Below are positions 62,601 through 64,000 of a DNA stretch of 64,000 bases, piece by piece (position 1 is the first letter of the stretch; the number at the start of each line of letters is the position of its first letter). Below the pieces are notes generated by a model. It was given only the letters and a program-made list of their open reading frames with translations. It was not told the DNA's origin and searched no databases. The position numbers were made by a program, and so were the translations under genes. Where the stretch lies: positions 69,501 through 133,500 of the forward strand of contig JAPDOI010001209.1 in assembly GCA_029168955.1 (NCBI GenBank), in the 5' to 3' direction. The DNA comes from Aplectana chamaeleonis. Taxonomy: Eukaryota; Nematoda; Chromadorea; Rhabditida; Cosmocercidae.

Positions 62601-63656
62601 TTTCCATTAAGATCTGTAGAGTTGGGAATTCGCAGGCTTTCACTCTGTGTAGGTGAAATGGGGAACATCCTTAATCGCTCTCGTTGGCTTCAACGGCGTT
62701 GGCGTTGCGGTACGAGCCCTACCCCAGTATTTGCCTTGCTATTTTGACCGTGTGTACGAGTATGTACATGCTGCATCTAACGGTGCCTGCATCTTCCCTA
62801 CCGTACAATCTCTGTTCCAAAATCAATACCCTTGTGAAAACAGCTCGAACAAATCGTCAAAATAGTGTGAGTCTTCGCTTCAATACATTGGTACTTGGGT
62901 GATATCTCCATGGTTTTTCAAAGGTATTTACGAACTCTGGTTTAGGTATAGTTATCAGATTCGTTTTAGATTCGACGCAGATATCAATCGAGTTATCTGA
63001 TATAAGCCAACAACCTTCAGTCGAATCTGACGTGGCTGATACACTCTCAGATCCGAGATCATCTCATGTTACTCCGGTTCGTGCTCCAGGATTCAGTCGT
63101 CGTACACGAGACACTGTGAGTTGTTCGAGCTGTCCGTGTGTGAGCTTCTGTGAAATTATTGTTGCTGTTCAGCCGAAGGCTTCGCTGATTCCCCCTGTTC
63201 CGCCGGAGGTGGCTGCTGGCATTCCTAGAACATCAACCAGGGACATTTCGGATCGGCCAACTAGTCAAGGGAGGGAAGAGCCATGGAGGGTCCGTTGGAA
63301 TAACGTTCTGAAAATACCTTTCCTTCAGAGTGTAATTCTTCCAGAAAAGTGTGGAGCGTTTATCCCGTCCTCGGCTAGTGGATGCTGCTGGTTGTCAGAG
63401 AGCAAAGGAAAGAGAGGTATACATCATCTGATTCTCTTACTAGGGACTGATCCCAGCCCAAACTGGATTTGCAAAAAAAATGATCTGATGAGTTTTGTGG
63501 GGGAGATGAAGAAACAATTTCAAGTTCGTTGAATTTTTTAATGCATAAGGGTAGATAAAAAAGGCAAAAATCATAATTTTTTTCGGATTTCAGAAACTCG
63601 AACACTTCCGGCCCAAACATTGTTCAGGAGGGGAATTTGGGGCGCTGGACACGAAT
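14184..63656 (+). CDS. Candidate 13-exon host gene, unnamed, Ser/Thr-Pro-rich protein (continues past window)
   Basis: Pieced together by reading: 13 exons whose phases chain without a break (0, 0, 0, 1, 0, 1, 2, 0, 0, 1, 0, 1, 1 at successive 3' ends). Acceptors are mostly TTTCAG-like; donors include GTAAGT, GTGAGA, GTGAGT and GTAAGG. Numbering from Met at 14209 gives about 654 residues in the window. The predicted protein has basic TP clusters (TPIRSTPTPRRNF at 77-89, ATPKRG, RTPMRTK), an acidic stretch (SSQDEEEPAP), a KEN box at 222-224, and a motif N-G/E/R-T-F repeated between 318 and 460. No signal peptide, membrane segment or known fold is visible. The make-up would suit a nuclear or cell-cycle-controlled protein, but that is inference and no family is assigned. 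Introns are large and filled with transposons. The start (Met 14209, or an exon upstream of the acceptor) and the last two junctions are the weakest parts. Confidence 0.6.
14332..14973. other. Intron DNA with dispersed repeat scraps
   Basis: Contains a GGCTATTTC-CGGC / GGCCGAGAAATAGCC phrase (about 14465-14575) that recurs at 4560, 17240-17360 and, more weakly, near 2850-2935; the phrase CAAGTACCTCAAACATGGGT near 14697; and a hairpin GAGCGGTGTGT...ACACCGCTC near 14935-14964. No coding signal after the exon donor. Confidence 0.5.
14974..17106 (-). pseudogene. LINE-C non-LTR retrotransposon, 5'-truncated and frameshifted
   Basis: On the minus strand the pieces, in 5' to 3' order, are as follows. 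Linker with RKAWNTLKQLSGKK (16827-17063). RT fingers with NSRAEGPDGISAVHLKHIP and PISLLSPLAK (16503-16823). A frameshifted palm with SLVVAIDLK (about 16340). KAGVPQGGVLSP and LYADDITIV, then ALAGTSWGSTKEVLRTTYRA (15351-16277). A C-terminal segment with LRCGHS, CPDC and DLWCKPCEVASFLRL (15013-15342). At least three frameshifts separate them, and there is no endonuclease. The 3' end is a (GAA)n tail (TTCTTCTTC on the + strand at 14972-14991). CCCTTTT at 14967 and 17107 may be the target duplication. Confidence 0.9.
17107..17525. repeat. GGCTATTTCTCGGC-type dispersed repeat
   Basis: Repeated phrases TTATTTCTCGGCTATTTCGC, GGCGAGCATT and GGCGGCTATT occur between about 17240 and 17360, ending in CAAAACTCTCAGAG as at 4580. 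They look like short imperfect tandem derivatives of one repeat. No gene. Confidence 0.5.
17526..17824. mobile_element. Near-perfect GC-rich palindrome (MITE)
   Basis: Arm 17526-17670 is repeated as reverse complement to 17824. For example, CAGCTCGCAGGGAGGAGCTT pairs with AAGCTCCTCCCTGCGAGCTG, and GGCTCGTTTTGATAAGAGG with CCTCTTATCAAAACGAGCC, around a centre at about 17676 with almost no loop. About 300 bp, non-coding. The overlapping + and - open frames here are products of the palindrome. Confidence 0.9.
18114..18294. mobile_element. MITE with GTGTTATCATAGCGGGGGGG ends
   Basis: The left end GTGTTATCATAGCGGGGGGG, GCGCTTGGCCACACCCATTT and CGTGCCGCA are mirrored by TGCGGCACAGTAAAATGGGC, GTGGCCAAGCGC and CCCCCCCGCTATGATAGCAC. 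About 180 bp. A second copy of this family is split by the mariner at 20875-22127. Confidence 0.85.
18295..20415. other. No gene recognised
   Basis: 18600-18780 is a CG-rich block resembling the GTCGCG-rich MITE-like blocks at 31970-32200 and 56590-56760. 20110-20300 holds TCGCAAAAATTT / GGGGATCGCGAAAA phrases shared with the MITE at 9729-10093. The remainder, including short frames near 19260-19720, shows no domain and no splice-consistent exon. Confidence 0.4.
20416..20532. mobile_element. Short foldback MITE
   Basis: The left end CCTTGCTGGGAATAAATTAT-CCACCCACTTTC pairs with the right GAAAGTGGGCTGGTAACTCC-CTCCCAGCAAG, about 117 bp. A partial relative is at about 3653-3740. Confidence 0.65.
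20875..22127 (+). mobile_element. mariner transposon (DD34D type)
   Basis: 1253 bp between TA dinucleotides (20873-20874 and 22128-22129). The terminal inverted repeats start CCAGGCCGTCCAATAATTCC on the left and CTAGGTTGTCCAATAATTCT (reverse complement) on the right, each running into TGTCCGAAAATTT. The length, TA duplication and encoded transposase are standard for mariner. The AATAAA near 22067 probably ends the transcript. The transposase is broken, so the copy is non-autonomous, though its ends look usable in trans. Confidence 0.95.
21042..22054 (+). pseudogene. mariner transposase, inactivated
   Basis: Starts MDQGRIRTFV, then an in-frame TAA at codon 11. It continues with the helix-turn-helix region (QRTVSRWFTRFESGDTSLED, RELATTLGCSKSTIHNRL) and WVPHRLTEAN, then a TAG at 21411 and a phase change. 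The catalytic part carries VTGDRSWVLYDN (first Asp) and LLHDNARPH (second Asp). After another frameshift near 21813 comes HPPYSSDLAPSDYH (third Asp, 34 residues after the second). The C-terminus is RWATVVDNFGDYIVD. It would cut and paste at TA sites if intact. Codons are unusually GC-rich compared with the flanks. Confidence 0.95.
22300..22404 (+). CDS. Host gene exon 2
   Basis: Acceptor CGTTATAG at 22299 and donor AAG|GTACGG; 35 codons, phase 0 to 0. Reads TRLDPHEFRYAHVVGD then STPNSTMSSSDVSGVK. An ATG at 22375 could also start a shorter form. Next intron is 126 bp. Confidence 0.5.
22531..22632 (+). CDS. Host gene exon 3
   Basis: Acceptor AAATTGTAG and donor AAG|GTAGGG; 34 codons, phase 0 to 0. 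Reads TPIRSTPTPRRNFRGSELEF and ends in a charged helix-like IRQRIKEKQEKRDK, which continues smoothly into QEMALGGYHDVF of exon 4. TP sites followed by basic residues suggest proline-directed phosphorylation. Confidence 0.65.
22633..23316. other. Intron DNA, nothing recognised
   Basis: No open frame with domain signal, no inverted termini. The sequence looks like old unique or decayed repeat DNA ahead of the 386-bp direct repeat. Confidence 0.4.
23317..23702 (-). repeat. 386-bp direct repeat, copy 1 (possible LTR)
   Basis: Nearly identical (a handful of differences) and in the same orientation as 27188-27576. It runs from CAGTCATTTACGTGGGTCAT to CGCTAACCCCTGAC. It abuts the 3' end of a gag pseudogene on the minus strand, the arrangement of a 3' LTR. 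Canonical TG...CA ends and a target duplication are not evident, so the LTR assignment is tentative. Confidence 0.6.
23691..24577 (-). pseudogene. LTR-retrotransposon gag-like pseudogene
   Basis: Two minus-strand frames form one gag. 24188-24577 is the N-terminal part (MGPPVTRSRTHSASDSS, later helical). 23691-24176 holds the capsid-like core: HFSSWLRRAEDV, TNQQKAYFD, YEKVTFHLKNAFEGPQHRY, FANRLLTLVRAV, and VLEEFVARLRPNLRYHVKL, as in Retrotrans_gag domains. The two are out of phase by one frameshift near 24220 (the expected LFQVLGTDP lies in the second phase). The frame runs straight into the direct repeat and stops; no zinc knuckle, protease or RT follows, so pol was deleted or this is a non-autonomous derivative. 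Confidence 0.75.
24622..24680 (-). promoter_or_regulatory. Putative promoter for gag (CCAAT and TATA)
   Basis: On the minus strand, CCAAT (complement of ATTGG at 24674-24678) lies about 45 bases before TATATATA (24624-24631), which is about 48 bases before the gag ATG at 24577. Spacing is typical of a U3-like or simple RNA polymerase II promoter. Pattern-based only. Confidence 0.35.
24780..27187. other. Unassigned AT-rich block between the direct repeats
   Basis: Contains an open + frame 25485-25907 (140 codons) with LARRRGHGNISLNDFLEMIA and GERTVRQTLMAAGANTERNY, of unknown type. Another frame at 26784-27095 is basic and lacks a domain. Segments 25320-25420 and 26170-26270 share a TATAAATAGATAG...ACTA / AATAAATAGGCGGACTA layout, and GGCCAAC phrases recur near 26705 and 27122-27133, so part of the block may be an internal duplication. 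No pol domain is recognisable on either strand. Confidence 0.4.
27188..27576 (-). repeat. 389-bp direct repeat, copy 2 (possible LTR)
   Basis: Same sequence as 23317-23702 with a few substitutions and 3 extra bases. If these are LTRs, this is the 5' LTR of a minus-strand element of about 4.26 kb, and the near identity means a recent insertion. Confidence 0.6.
27577..28383. other. Intron DNA, MITE scraps
   Basis: GGGCGTGGCCATTG and CACGTCCATTTCCCGC near 27777-27822 recall the arms of the MITE family at 18114. 28050-28200 has CTACGACCCCTCCCTCTTTT/AAATTTTG phrases of the family seen at 9729-10093. No gene. Confidence 0.4.
28384..28507. repeat. 22-bp GC-rich tandem repeat
   Basis: About six imperfect units of GCCGCGGACCGTCCTGAGAG-CC, becoming more regular toward the right end (28443-28507). 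They are open on the minus strand by chance of composition. Confidence 0.8.
28650..28860. repeat. Dispersed repeat shared with 13275-13480
   Basis: Same ordered phrases as the copy at 13.3 kb, including a C-run, GGATCCCCTATCCCTTCAGC, GAGAGTGACTCGGAGTCACC and ATGCTAAATGAGGA. No coding capacity is shared. Confidence 0.65.
28861..29167. other. Intron DNA, nothing recognised
   Basis: A GTGAGTGAGTGAGATGAGGAG run at about 28909-28931 and a second GCCGCGGACCGTCCGGAGAG unit near 29028 (outlier of the 22-bp repeat). No exon or element boundary is clear. Confidence 0.35.
29168..30800 (-). pseudogene. LINE-B copy, 5'-truncated pseudogene
   Basis: Minus-strand order: RT fingers and palm (30332-30796) with YRPISLLSSFANKAEKL, QHGFRKLYSTTTALLEI and ALDLTKAFD; then GVPQGGVL, immediately followed by an in-frame TAG (30329-30331); then FSLYLENMP and VVAYADDITI (30050-30325). 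Frame changes near 30060, 29980 and 29760 follow. The C-terminal part (29218-29676) has LRKEHTKFVRCHLEKATVNP, LRCGNSAILMSYVSKID, CPDCG and PTTLTIMDLWTNP. The 3' end runs into TTCTTCTTCTTT (a (GAA)n tail) at 29168. A (CT)n expansion lies inside the coding part. Endonuclease and 2A region are missing. Confidence 0.9.
29616..29653. repeat. (CT)n microsatellite inside LINE-B
   Basis: About 19 CT units, reading RERERERER on the LINE strand. Homologous LINE-B copies have only a short AGAGAGAGG at this spot (GAGAGAGAGG near 36182), so the array grew after insertion. Confidence 0.95.
30801..32316. other. Intron DNA with repeat scraps
   Basis: 30950-31200 and 31600-31760 carry the GATTTTTCGGATCCCCC / AAATTTCTGGC family phrases. 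31970-32200 is a CG-rich block with ACTGTCGC-type inverted phrases (CAGCGCACTGCGACAGCGAC versus GTCGCTCTGCAGTGCGACGC), probably a MITE. No exon was found before the acceptor at 32316. Confidence 0.4.
32317..32458 (+). CDS. Host gene exon 4
   Basis: Acceptor TTATTTTCAG, donor CCCG|GTAAGT; phase 0 to 1. Reads QEMALGGYHDVFRDPCPEF, KREVFEASDISGD, then the acidic SSQDEEEPAPASSTP. Strong splice signals at both ends. Confidence 0.7.
32553..32600. mobile_element. Possible mariner terminus
   Basis: TTAGGTTGGCAAGTAAGT resembles mariner terminal repeats (TTAGGTTGG...). The following few hundred bases may be a decayed body (GTTGTTGTGGACCAGTG near 32872), but no matching opposite end or transposase motif was found. 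Confidence 0.3.
33070..33861 (+). pseudogene. LINE-B N-terminus: 2A-like peptide, zinc finger, endonuclease start
   Basis: Residues 80-94 are hydrophobic/Leu-rich (WLAAALLKILLQRA), then GVERNPGP at 95-102 (33352-33375), matching the 2A consensus core. Next, a PHD-like finger (PCATCDRD, QCFGCERWVHFSCSGL, CIVC, about 108-153). The endonuclease then begins SIVHINLNGIGAKLSEL with QETKLFP. The 2A-like core would make the ribosome skip a peptide bond between G and P and release the N-terminal peptide. The frame breaks near the PVDGTLEYIPIHLPL region. The start codon is provisional. Confidence 0.8.
33940..34763 (+). pseudogene. LINE-B endonuclease end and linker
   Basis: In the phase of 33950, the sequence reads VFAGDFNAHTFCSSLDSD, SPDISLVSSNLSNA and SSDHIPVFVNIDL (endonuclease motifs), then changes phase into 34410-34763, a charged linker ending NSTIEFDGGVFKSGKRP, which breaks again before the RT. 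Confidence 0.8.
34817..36094 (+). pseudogene. LINE-B reverse transcriptase domain
   Basis: 425-codon frame with SKAVGPDGLSPAVLKRLP, GYRPISLLSPIAKVAEKL, HQHGFRKLHSTTTALLEI, VALDLTKAFDTVN, AAGVPQGGVLSPALFSLYI and catalytic VVAYADDITIL, then LNVLRALGGTSWGCSKETIL and EYAAPVWQH. The last about 28 codons after LQRIQ are out of phase (the expected NAALRIATG is lost), so a frameshift lies near 36012. Confidence 0.92.
36310..36609 (+). pseudogene. LINE-B C-terminal Cys/His segment
   Basis: 100 codons with LGRRARCTLASLRCGHSPML, CPDCGNKGHTTAHLFNCP and VDLWTNPTLVAQFLSL, then TGA. The CCHC-like arrangement C-x2-C-x8-H-x5-C is shared by LINE-A, B and C. The (GAA)n tail follows within 40 bases. Confidence 0.9.
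36647..38399. other. Intron DNA with a roughly 250-bp spaced repeat
   Basis: GAAAATCGACAAATGA followed by AGCACCCA...GAAGTTTT occurs at about 37265 and again at about 37514; a weaker relative (AAATCGACTATTGAACG...GAGAAGTTTT) is near 47858-47920. No coding signal. The host acceptor TTTACAG closes the stretch. Confidence 0.4.
38400..38575 (+). CDS. Host gene exon 5
   Basis: Acceptor GATTTACAG, donor CAA|GTAAGT; phase 1 to 0. After the split Val codon it reads PEENDHDRTLNEESAGVGSQ, then HTFAPLRTIDVSAVQAPESS. Splice sites are strong and phase fits exon 4. Confidence 0.7.
38909..39289. mobile_element. Inverted-repeat MITE
   Basis: Left TCAACGCCAGCACGGCACAT, GCGTGACGCGCGAGCGTGGC pairs with the right end CAACGCCACGCCCGTGTGTC, ACGCGCTTTCCGAGCTGGCG, TTGA. 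About 380 bp. The interior is AT-rich to the right of 39090 and has no transposase. Confidence 0.65.
39290..40498. other. Intron DNA, nothing recognised
   Basis: A 135-codon minus frame (39562-39969) has no domain and overlaps a + frame; both look like chance. No inverted termini found. Confidence 0.4.
40499..41152. mobile_element. Long palindromic foldback element
   Basis: Arm 40499-40781 recurs as reverse complement at 40868-41152. For example, TTCTAAAAGTTTAGCTTCCT pairs with AGGAAGCTAAACTTTTAGAA, and CCGTTAAACTTATCAAAGCT with AGCTTTGATAAGTTTAACGG, around an 86-base loop. The arms differ by a few percent. It lies directly left of the minisatellite. Confidence 0.92.
41278..43128 (+). repeat. 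42-bp minisatellite array, about 44 units
   Basis: Units resemble CACACTTTCTACGGCGTCCT-GCGCACTCCCACTGGGATCC-CG with variant last thirds. The array spans about 1.85 kb and shows higher-order order: a GGTCATACACACTTTCTACG variant recurs at 41471, 41785 and 42162, and a 42480-42660 block is repeated near 42750-42920. Because the period is a multiple of three and stop-free in every phase, it makes long open frames (300, 252, 210 and 190 codons) in three forward phases, reading HTFYGVLRTPTGIP, RTLSTASCALPLGS or AHFLRRPAHSHWDP. No evidence for translation. It lies in host intron 5. Confidence 0.95.
43140..44510. other. Intron DNA with small repeats
   Basis: A near-perfect hairpin TGGTGCGCGCTTCGCGCGCA around 43629-43650 belongs to a dispersed family also at 59935-59957. 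44115-44420 has AATTTCCGGCGGCACCGCCA and GAGCCGCCATGGCGG phrases similar to 60320-60620, a decayed repeat. No gene supported. Confidence 0.4.
44825..44972. mobile_element. MITE with GATCGCTTTGATACTTTG ends
   Basis: The left CAGTCGGCACGGATCGCTTT, GATACTTTG pairs with the right CGCAAAGTATCAATGCGCTC, CGCGCTGAC. The interior has GTTGGCG/CGCCAAC. A related diverged copy is at about 44514-44640 (GCACGGGTCGCACTGGC, GTTTGCACAAACGCG). Confidence 0.75.
44993..45129. mobile_element. Small MITE with AGGGGTCATTTATACTTCCG ends
   Basis: Left AGGGGTCATTTATACTTCCG-CC and AAGTGCA pair with right GGCGGAAGTGTAAATGACCC-CT. About 137 bp, non-coding. The next 120 bases (to about 45250) contain a decayed relative of the 501-692 family. 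Confidence 0.8.
45457..45541 (+). CDS. Host gene exon 6 (KEN box)
   Basis: Acceptor CTTCATTGCAG, donor GCAG|GTGAGA; phase 0 to 1. Reads KQPVGKENVPEK then SPTVERAKSATPKAVA. KEN followed by VP is a classic APC/C degron shape, and SPT and ATPK are possible CDK sites. An acceptor 20 bases upstream (CATGTCAG at 45436) keeps the same reading frame only with a different upstream phase, so the chosen one is preferred. Confidence 0.65.
45542..47329. other. Intron DNA, nothing recognised
   Basis: A short inverted pair AACCGGTCAC / GTGACCGGTT lies near 45668 and 45709. Short frames show no domain. The stretch ends at the TTTTCGTTTCAG acceptor. Confidence 0.4.
47330..47477 (+). CDS. Host gene exon 7
   Basis: Acceptor GTTTTCGTTTCAG, donor CAAGC|GTAAGT; phase 1 to 2. 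Reads VTADEDDALEGVLSRMRATP, KRGHTAVDKRTVGALRRIDV, then SKPADSSQ. Acidic head, then basic RMRATPKRG. Strong splice sites. Confidence 0.72.
47478..50124. other. Intron DNA with TTTTCTG-type repeats
   Basis: 48490-48610 and 49815-49915 contain GATGTGCGAAATTTTCTCTC or its inverted relative TTTCTGTTTTCTG...TTTCCGCACATCCC, the same dispersed family as 4760-4865. They could be the two ends of one larger element or separate copies. A possible SINE lies between them (48725-49030). Confidence 0.4.
48725..49030 (+). mobile_element. Possible tRNA-derived SINE
   Basis: TGGCCTAGTGG at 48735-48745 fits the RNA polymerase III A box (TRGYNNARNGG), preceded by GCCGGGG as in a tRNA 5' end. A B box is only weakly present (GTTTGTTCCTCACCC near 48778). 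No cloverleaf closes, so this is a tRNA-like head, not a tRNA gene. The 3' limit is a guess. Confidence 0.3.
50125..50602 (+). CDS. Host gene exon 8 (repeated NxTF motif)
   Basis: Largest exon, 159 codons plus one base; phase 2 to 0; donor GCG|GTACGT. It contains QNGTFTIEG, RNETFTVQN, RDGSYTMDP and QNRTFVMEK, spaced 18-26 residues, in an otherwise polar sequence, then SSTTSFVEPAVFAVPKIPNR. The acceptor is CTCTTTTAAG (AAG is unusual); a TTTTTTAG at 50102 would give a different phase and put a stop after the join to exon 7, so it would need an extra exon. Confidence 0.68.
50603..51084. other. Intron DNA, nothing recognised
   Basis: The frame of exon 8 stays open for 33 codons past the donor, but composition changes. 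CTCAGGTTGAGCTCTTGTG and CTCAGTTTGAGAGCCCGTG near 50837 and 50888 are a local duplication. No gene. Confidence 0.35.
51085..51750. mobile_element. DNA element with about 47-bp TIRs
   Basis: Left arm CAGACAGTCGGGGGTAGTAG, GTCGACACAATAGGGG and right arm CCCCTATTGTGCCGACGTAC, TACCCCCGACTGTCTG are reverse complements with few mismatches. Inside the left end a nested inverted pair (CACAATAGGGGCTGCACTCC near 51112, GGAATGCAACCCCTTTGTCT near 51186) marks a smaller MITE of the 501-692 type. No transposase. Confidence 0.7.
51751..52048. other. Repeat scrap
   Basis: GTCCCACCCGGTCGATACAC at about 51793 is one terminus of the MITE family at 11997-12262; the opposite terminus was not found. Also CAATCCACCCAGTCGATACT at 51885. 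No gene. Confidence 0.4.
52049..54171. mobile_element. Tc1-like DNA transposon remnant, split by a LINE insertion
   Basis: Both ends start CAGTGCGTTTCAT and continue ATTATAGGACACCCTC (reverse-complemented on the right), about 33 bp with few mismatches, flanked by TA on both sides (52047-52048, 54172-54173). The end sequence and TA duplication are Tc1/mariner-like. Removing the LINE-B insertion leaves about 1.04 kb with no intact frame, so the transposase is decayed. Confidence 0.8.
52360..53438 (-). mobile_element. LINE-B insertion with inverted 5' segment
   Basis: 52360-53330 is the 3' third of LINE-B on the minus strand: a continuous frame from RT thumb (LPAVRFPKLLGLILDPS, LRALGGTSWGSSRETIL) to DLWTNPVKAAQFLNL, then a (GAA)n tail on the left. 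It is joined at about 53333 to a + strand piece (to 53438) equal to LINE-B 33199-33300. The insert is flanked by GATAGTCTTCT (52349-52359 and 53439-53449). This is a target-primed insertion with 5' inversion and internal loss. Confidence 0.9.
54174..55004. other. Intron DNA, nothing recognised
   Basis: No repeat termini or domain. A frame open from 54732 runs into exon 9 but has no supporting features before the acceptor at 55004. Confidence 0.4.
55005..55103 (+). CDS. Host gene exon 9
   Basis: Acceptor GAGTTTCAG, donor AAG|GTTTTC (weak); 33 codons, phase 0 to 0. Reads NASQKKNASLLEMMDVDVPS then PGRTYFAERPSKK. KNASLLEMM resembles the N-x-T/S motif of exon 8. An alternative donor at CGTAC|GTATTT is out of phase with exon 10. 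Confidence 0.6.
55166..55217 (+). CDS. Host gene exon 10
   Basis: Acceptor ATATTTCAG after a 62-base intron, donor GAAG|GTAATT; phase 0 to 1. Reads QRTLLRTPMRTKPVESE. Short introns of this size are usual in small-genome invertebrates. Confidence 0.6.
55275..55615. repeat. 42-bp TTCGAA-rich tandem repeat, locus 1
   Basis: About seven imperfect units of TCGAATATTCGAAAAGTTCA-AAATCCCGAATTATTCGAAA-AG. The same unit makes up 61020-61350. Stop-free phases produce chance frames with FEKSNIRKVQN repeats. Confidence 0.9.
55776..56762. mobile_element. Outer CG-rich element split by AT-rich element
   Basis: Left end GGCCTAGTGCATACTTGCGT-CGCAACGACG and right end GCGACGCAAGTGACAGAAAT-CCGGCC are approximate inverted repeats. 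CG-rich halves lie on either side of the element at 55867-56579. Related CG-rich blocks: 18600, 31970. Confidence 0.5.
55867..56579. mobile_element. CTACTCAG / TTACATGTAA element, uninterrupted copy
   Basis: Left CTACTCAGAAAAATCAAAAC-AAGTTACTTGTAA, right TTACAAGTAAGTTGTTTTCA-TTTTCTGAGTAG. 713 bp packed with TTACATGTAA and variants. It contains CAAGTACCTCAAACTTGGGT near 56151. It lacks the GC-rich MITE present in the 12.26-kb copy and so serves as its empty site. Confidence 0.85.
56763..57785. other. Intron DNA, nothing recognised
   Basis: AT-rich; open frames at 56852-57098 on both strands have no domain. No inverted termini found. Confidence 0.4.
57786..58062. mobile_element. Foldback MITE
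   Basis: Left CAGAAGTTTCAACCCTAGTT, ACATGTTTT and ACATACATTGAAGGGCAC pair with right GTGCCCTTCAATGTATGT, AAACATGTAACTAGGG and TTGAAACTTCTG. About 277 bp, non-coding. Confidence 0.85.
58171..58310. repeat. Tandem repeat with TGACGTCA palindromes
   Basis: Four imperfect units of GCTTCGGGCTTCTGATGACG-TCATCGGGACGTC. Three contain the perfect octamer TGACGTCA (58175, 58217, 58250), the consensus CRE/bZIP site; the fourth has TGACGTCT. Binding is not shown. Confidence 0.8.
58792..59400. mobile_element. Inverted-repeat element with frame conserved in both arms
   Basis: Arm 58792-58982 is the reverse complement of about 59205-59400, including GGTCTTCCAAGCGAAAGAGG, GTTTGGTGCGCGCCAGAAAC and CTCTTCTATACAGC. 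Each arm keeps an outward-to-inward frame with LLERFWRAPNLFRLEDPF and LLYRRVDKEY / SLYRRVDREY. The loop (58983-59204) is unique. Confidence 0.85.
59401..60489. other. Intron DNA with dispersed repeats
   Basis: 59655-59770 has a CCGAAGCCGCCGGAGC/CGCTCCGAAGGCTTCGG inverted phrase. 59935-59957 is the GTGCGCGCTTCGCGCGC hairpin family of 43629. 60170-60380 relates to the 44115-44420 repeat. No gene. Confidence 0.4.
60490..60735. repeat. Palindrome cluster
   Basis: A perfect 22-bp palindrome is centred on CCGCCATGGCGG (60497-60518). An 18-bp inverted pair GCCGAATAGACTCCCGCC / GGCGGGAGTCTATTCGGC lies at about 60602 and 60714. Likely part of a decayed MITE. Confidence 0.7.
61020..61350. repeat. 42-bp TTCGAA-rich tandem repeat, locus 2
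   Basis: Seven or more units of the same 42-bp sequence as 55275-55615, more homogeneous here, with the phrase AAGTTCAAAATCCCGAATTA repeated at constant spacing. Confidence 0.92.
61376..61644. mobile_element. GC-rich palindromic MITE M1, complete copy
   Basis: Starts ACAGTTCACCTCCGCACTGC and ends GCAGTGCGGAAGTGAAGAAT. The arms match the 12356-12604 copy almost base for base, with an extra CCGCCCGGGTGATCCCA unit in the centre. It sits just right of the 42-bp repeat. Confidence 0.92.
61645..62969. other. Intron DNA, nothing recognised
   Basis: No repeat termini, domain or splice-consistent exon was found. Frames near 62234-62902 are short and without signal. Confidence 0.4.
62970..63115 (+). 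CDS. Host gene exon 11
   Basis: Acceptor CGTTTTAG, donor ACT|GTGAGT; phase 1 to 0. Reads STQISIELSDISQQPSVESD, VADTLSDPRSSHVTPVRAPG, then FSRRTRDT. An alternative acceptor CTTCAG at about 63016 also fits the phase. Polar and Ser-rich like the rest. Confidence 0.6.
63173..63416 (+). CDS. Host gene exon 12 (3' end uncertain)
   Basis: Acceptor TTGCTGTTCAG; phase 0. Reads PKASLIPPVPPEVAAGIPRT, STRDISDRPTSQGREEPW. The proposed donor is AGAG|GTATAC (phase 1). Composition looks less coding after about 63290, so a shorter exon (for example ending at AGG|GTCCGT) is possible. Confidence 0.45.
63594..63656 (+). CDS. Host gene exon 13 (provisional)
   Basis: Acceptor GGATTTCAG, donor AAT|GTAAGG. In the phase continued from exon 12 it reads TRTLPAQTLFRRGIWGAGHE; another phase reads NSNTSGPNIVQEGNLGRWTR, which looks more like the rest of the protein and would need a different exon 12 donor. 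The gene must continue beyond the window. Confidence 0.4.
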
Positions 63657-64000
63657 GTAAGGCTCATTTCCTGTTTTTCAGAAAGTTGTGGAAGGTTACT
63701 GTAGACAATTGATACGTTTCGTACTGTAACCTACAGTAATCTTCCGAGAAATAGGCCTTTTACTCGTTTTCAGTGCCCCAAATAACCCACCTGGACAAGG
63801 TTTGGGCTGAAAATGCAAATTTTTGATATATAAAAATAGTTTTTTTGCAGTTTCTGATCTACCCATATGCATTAAGGAAATTCACTTTATTTTGAATTGT
63901 TGTTTTTTACCTCCCCCACAACGAGGTCAGTCCCTAGTCAGATGAAAGCTGCAAATCATCTTGTGCCCTTATGGCAATGGACACCTCAATGGATTTCTCT

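Overview
The window reads as repeat-dense invertebrate (metazoan) nuclear DNA, not prokaryotic or viral. The reasons are split reading frames with short TTTTCAG/TTTCAG-type 3' splice sites (a nematode-like signature), several lineages of APE-type non-LTR retrotransposon, a mariner, a Tc1-like element, an LTR-type gag fragment, many small foldback/MITE elements and a large minisatellite. I do not name a species. No rRNA or CRISPR was seen, and no convincing tRNA gene apart from a weak tRNA-like (SINE) head.

Host gene. A single + strand gene can be pieced together from at least 13 small exons between about 14.18 kb and 63.66 kb, continuing off the right edge. Exons: 14184-14331, 22300-22404, 22531-22632, 32317-32458, 38400-38575, 45457-45541, 47330-47477, 50125-50602, 55005-55103, 55166-55217, 62970-63115, 63173-~63416, 63594-63656. 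Every junction keeps codon phase. The predicted product (about 650 residues in the window) looks disordered and Ser/Thr-Pro rich, with basic TP motifs, a KEN box and a repeated N-x-T/S-aromatic motif. No family is recognised. Almost everything else lies in its introns or upstream of it.

Layout. 0-6.4 kb: small foldback elements and AT-rich repeats, including a 720-bp palindrome at 4868-5589. 6.4-10.3 kb, minus strand: the best-preserved non-LTR element (LINE-A). It has a 999-codon endonuclease/RT frame, one in-frame stop before a zinc-finger region, then a MITE separating the finger from a decayed 2A-like motif. 10.7-11.7 kb: a CR1-like RT remnant. 12-14 kb: nested MITEs and a LINE-B scrap. 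15.0-17.1 kb: a decayed LINE-C. 17.5-22.2 kb: GC-rich MITEs and a mariner inserted inside one of them. 23.3-27.6 kb: two nearly identical 386/389-bp direct repeats around a gag pseudogene. 29.2-30.8 kb: decayed LINE-B on the minus strand. 33.0-36.65 kb: LINE-B on the + strand, with a well-formed 2A-like peptide ahead of a zinc finger, endonuclease and RT, but several frameshifts. 40.5-43.1 kb: a 650-bp palindrome next to a 1.85-kb minisatellite of about 42-bp units that is open in all three forward frames over long runs. 44.5-51.8 kb: small MITEs, a possible SINE and host exons. 52.05-54.17 kb: a Tc1-like element carrying a LINE-B insertion with a 5' inversion and an 11-bp target duplication. 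55-62 kb: 42-bp AT-rich repeats, nested TTACATGTAA-rich elements, palindromes and a third complete GC-rich MITE.

How it fits together. The mobile elements form datable nests: MITE in LINE-A, MITE in MITE, mariner in MITE, LINE-B in Tc1-like. The host gene has expanded mainly through insertions in its introns. The most notable signals are the hidden multi-exon gene, the 2A-like peptides shared by two LINE lineages, and the twin-priming-type LINE insertion.
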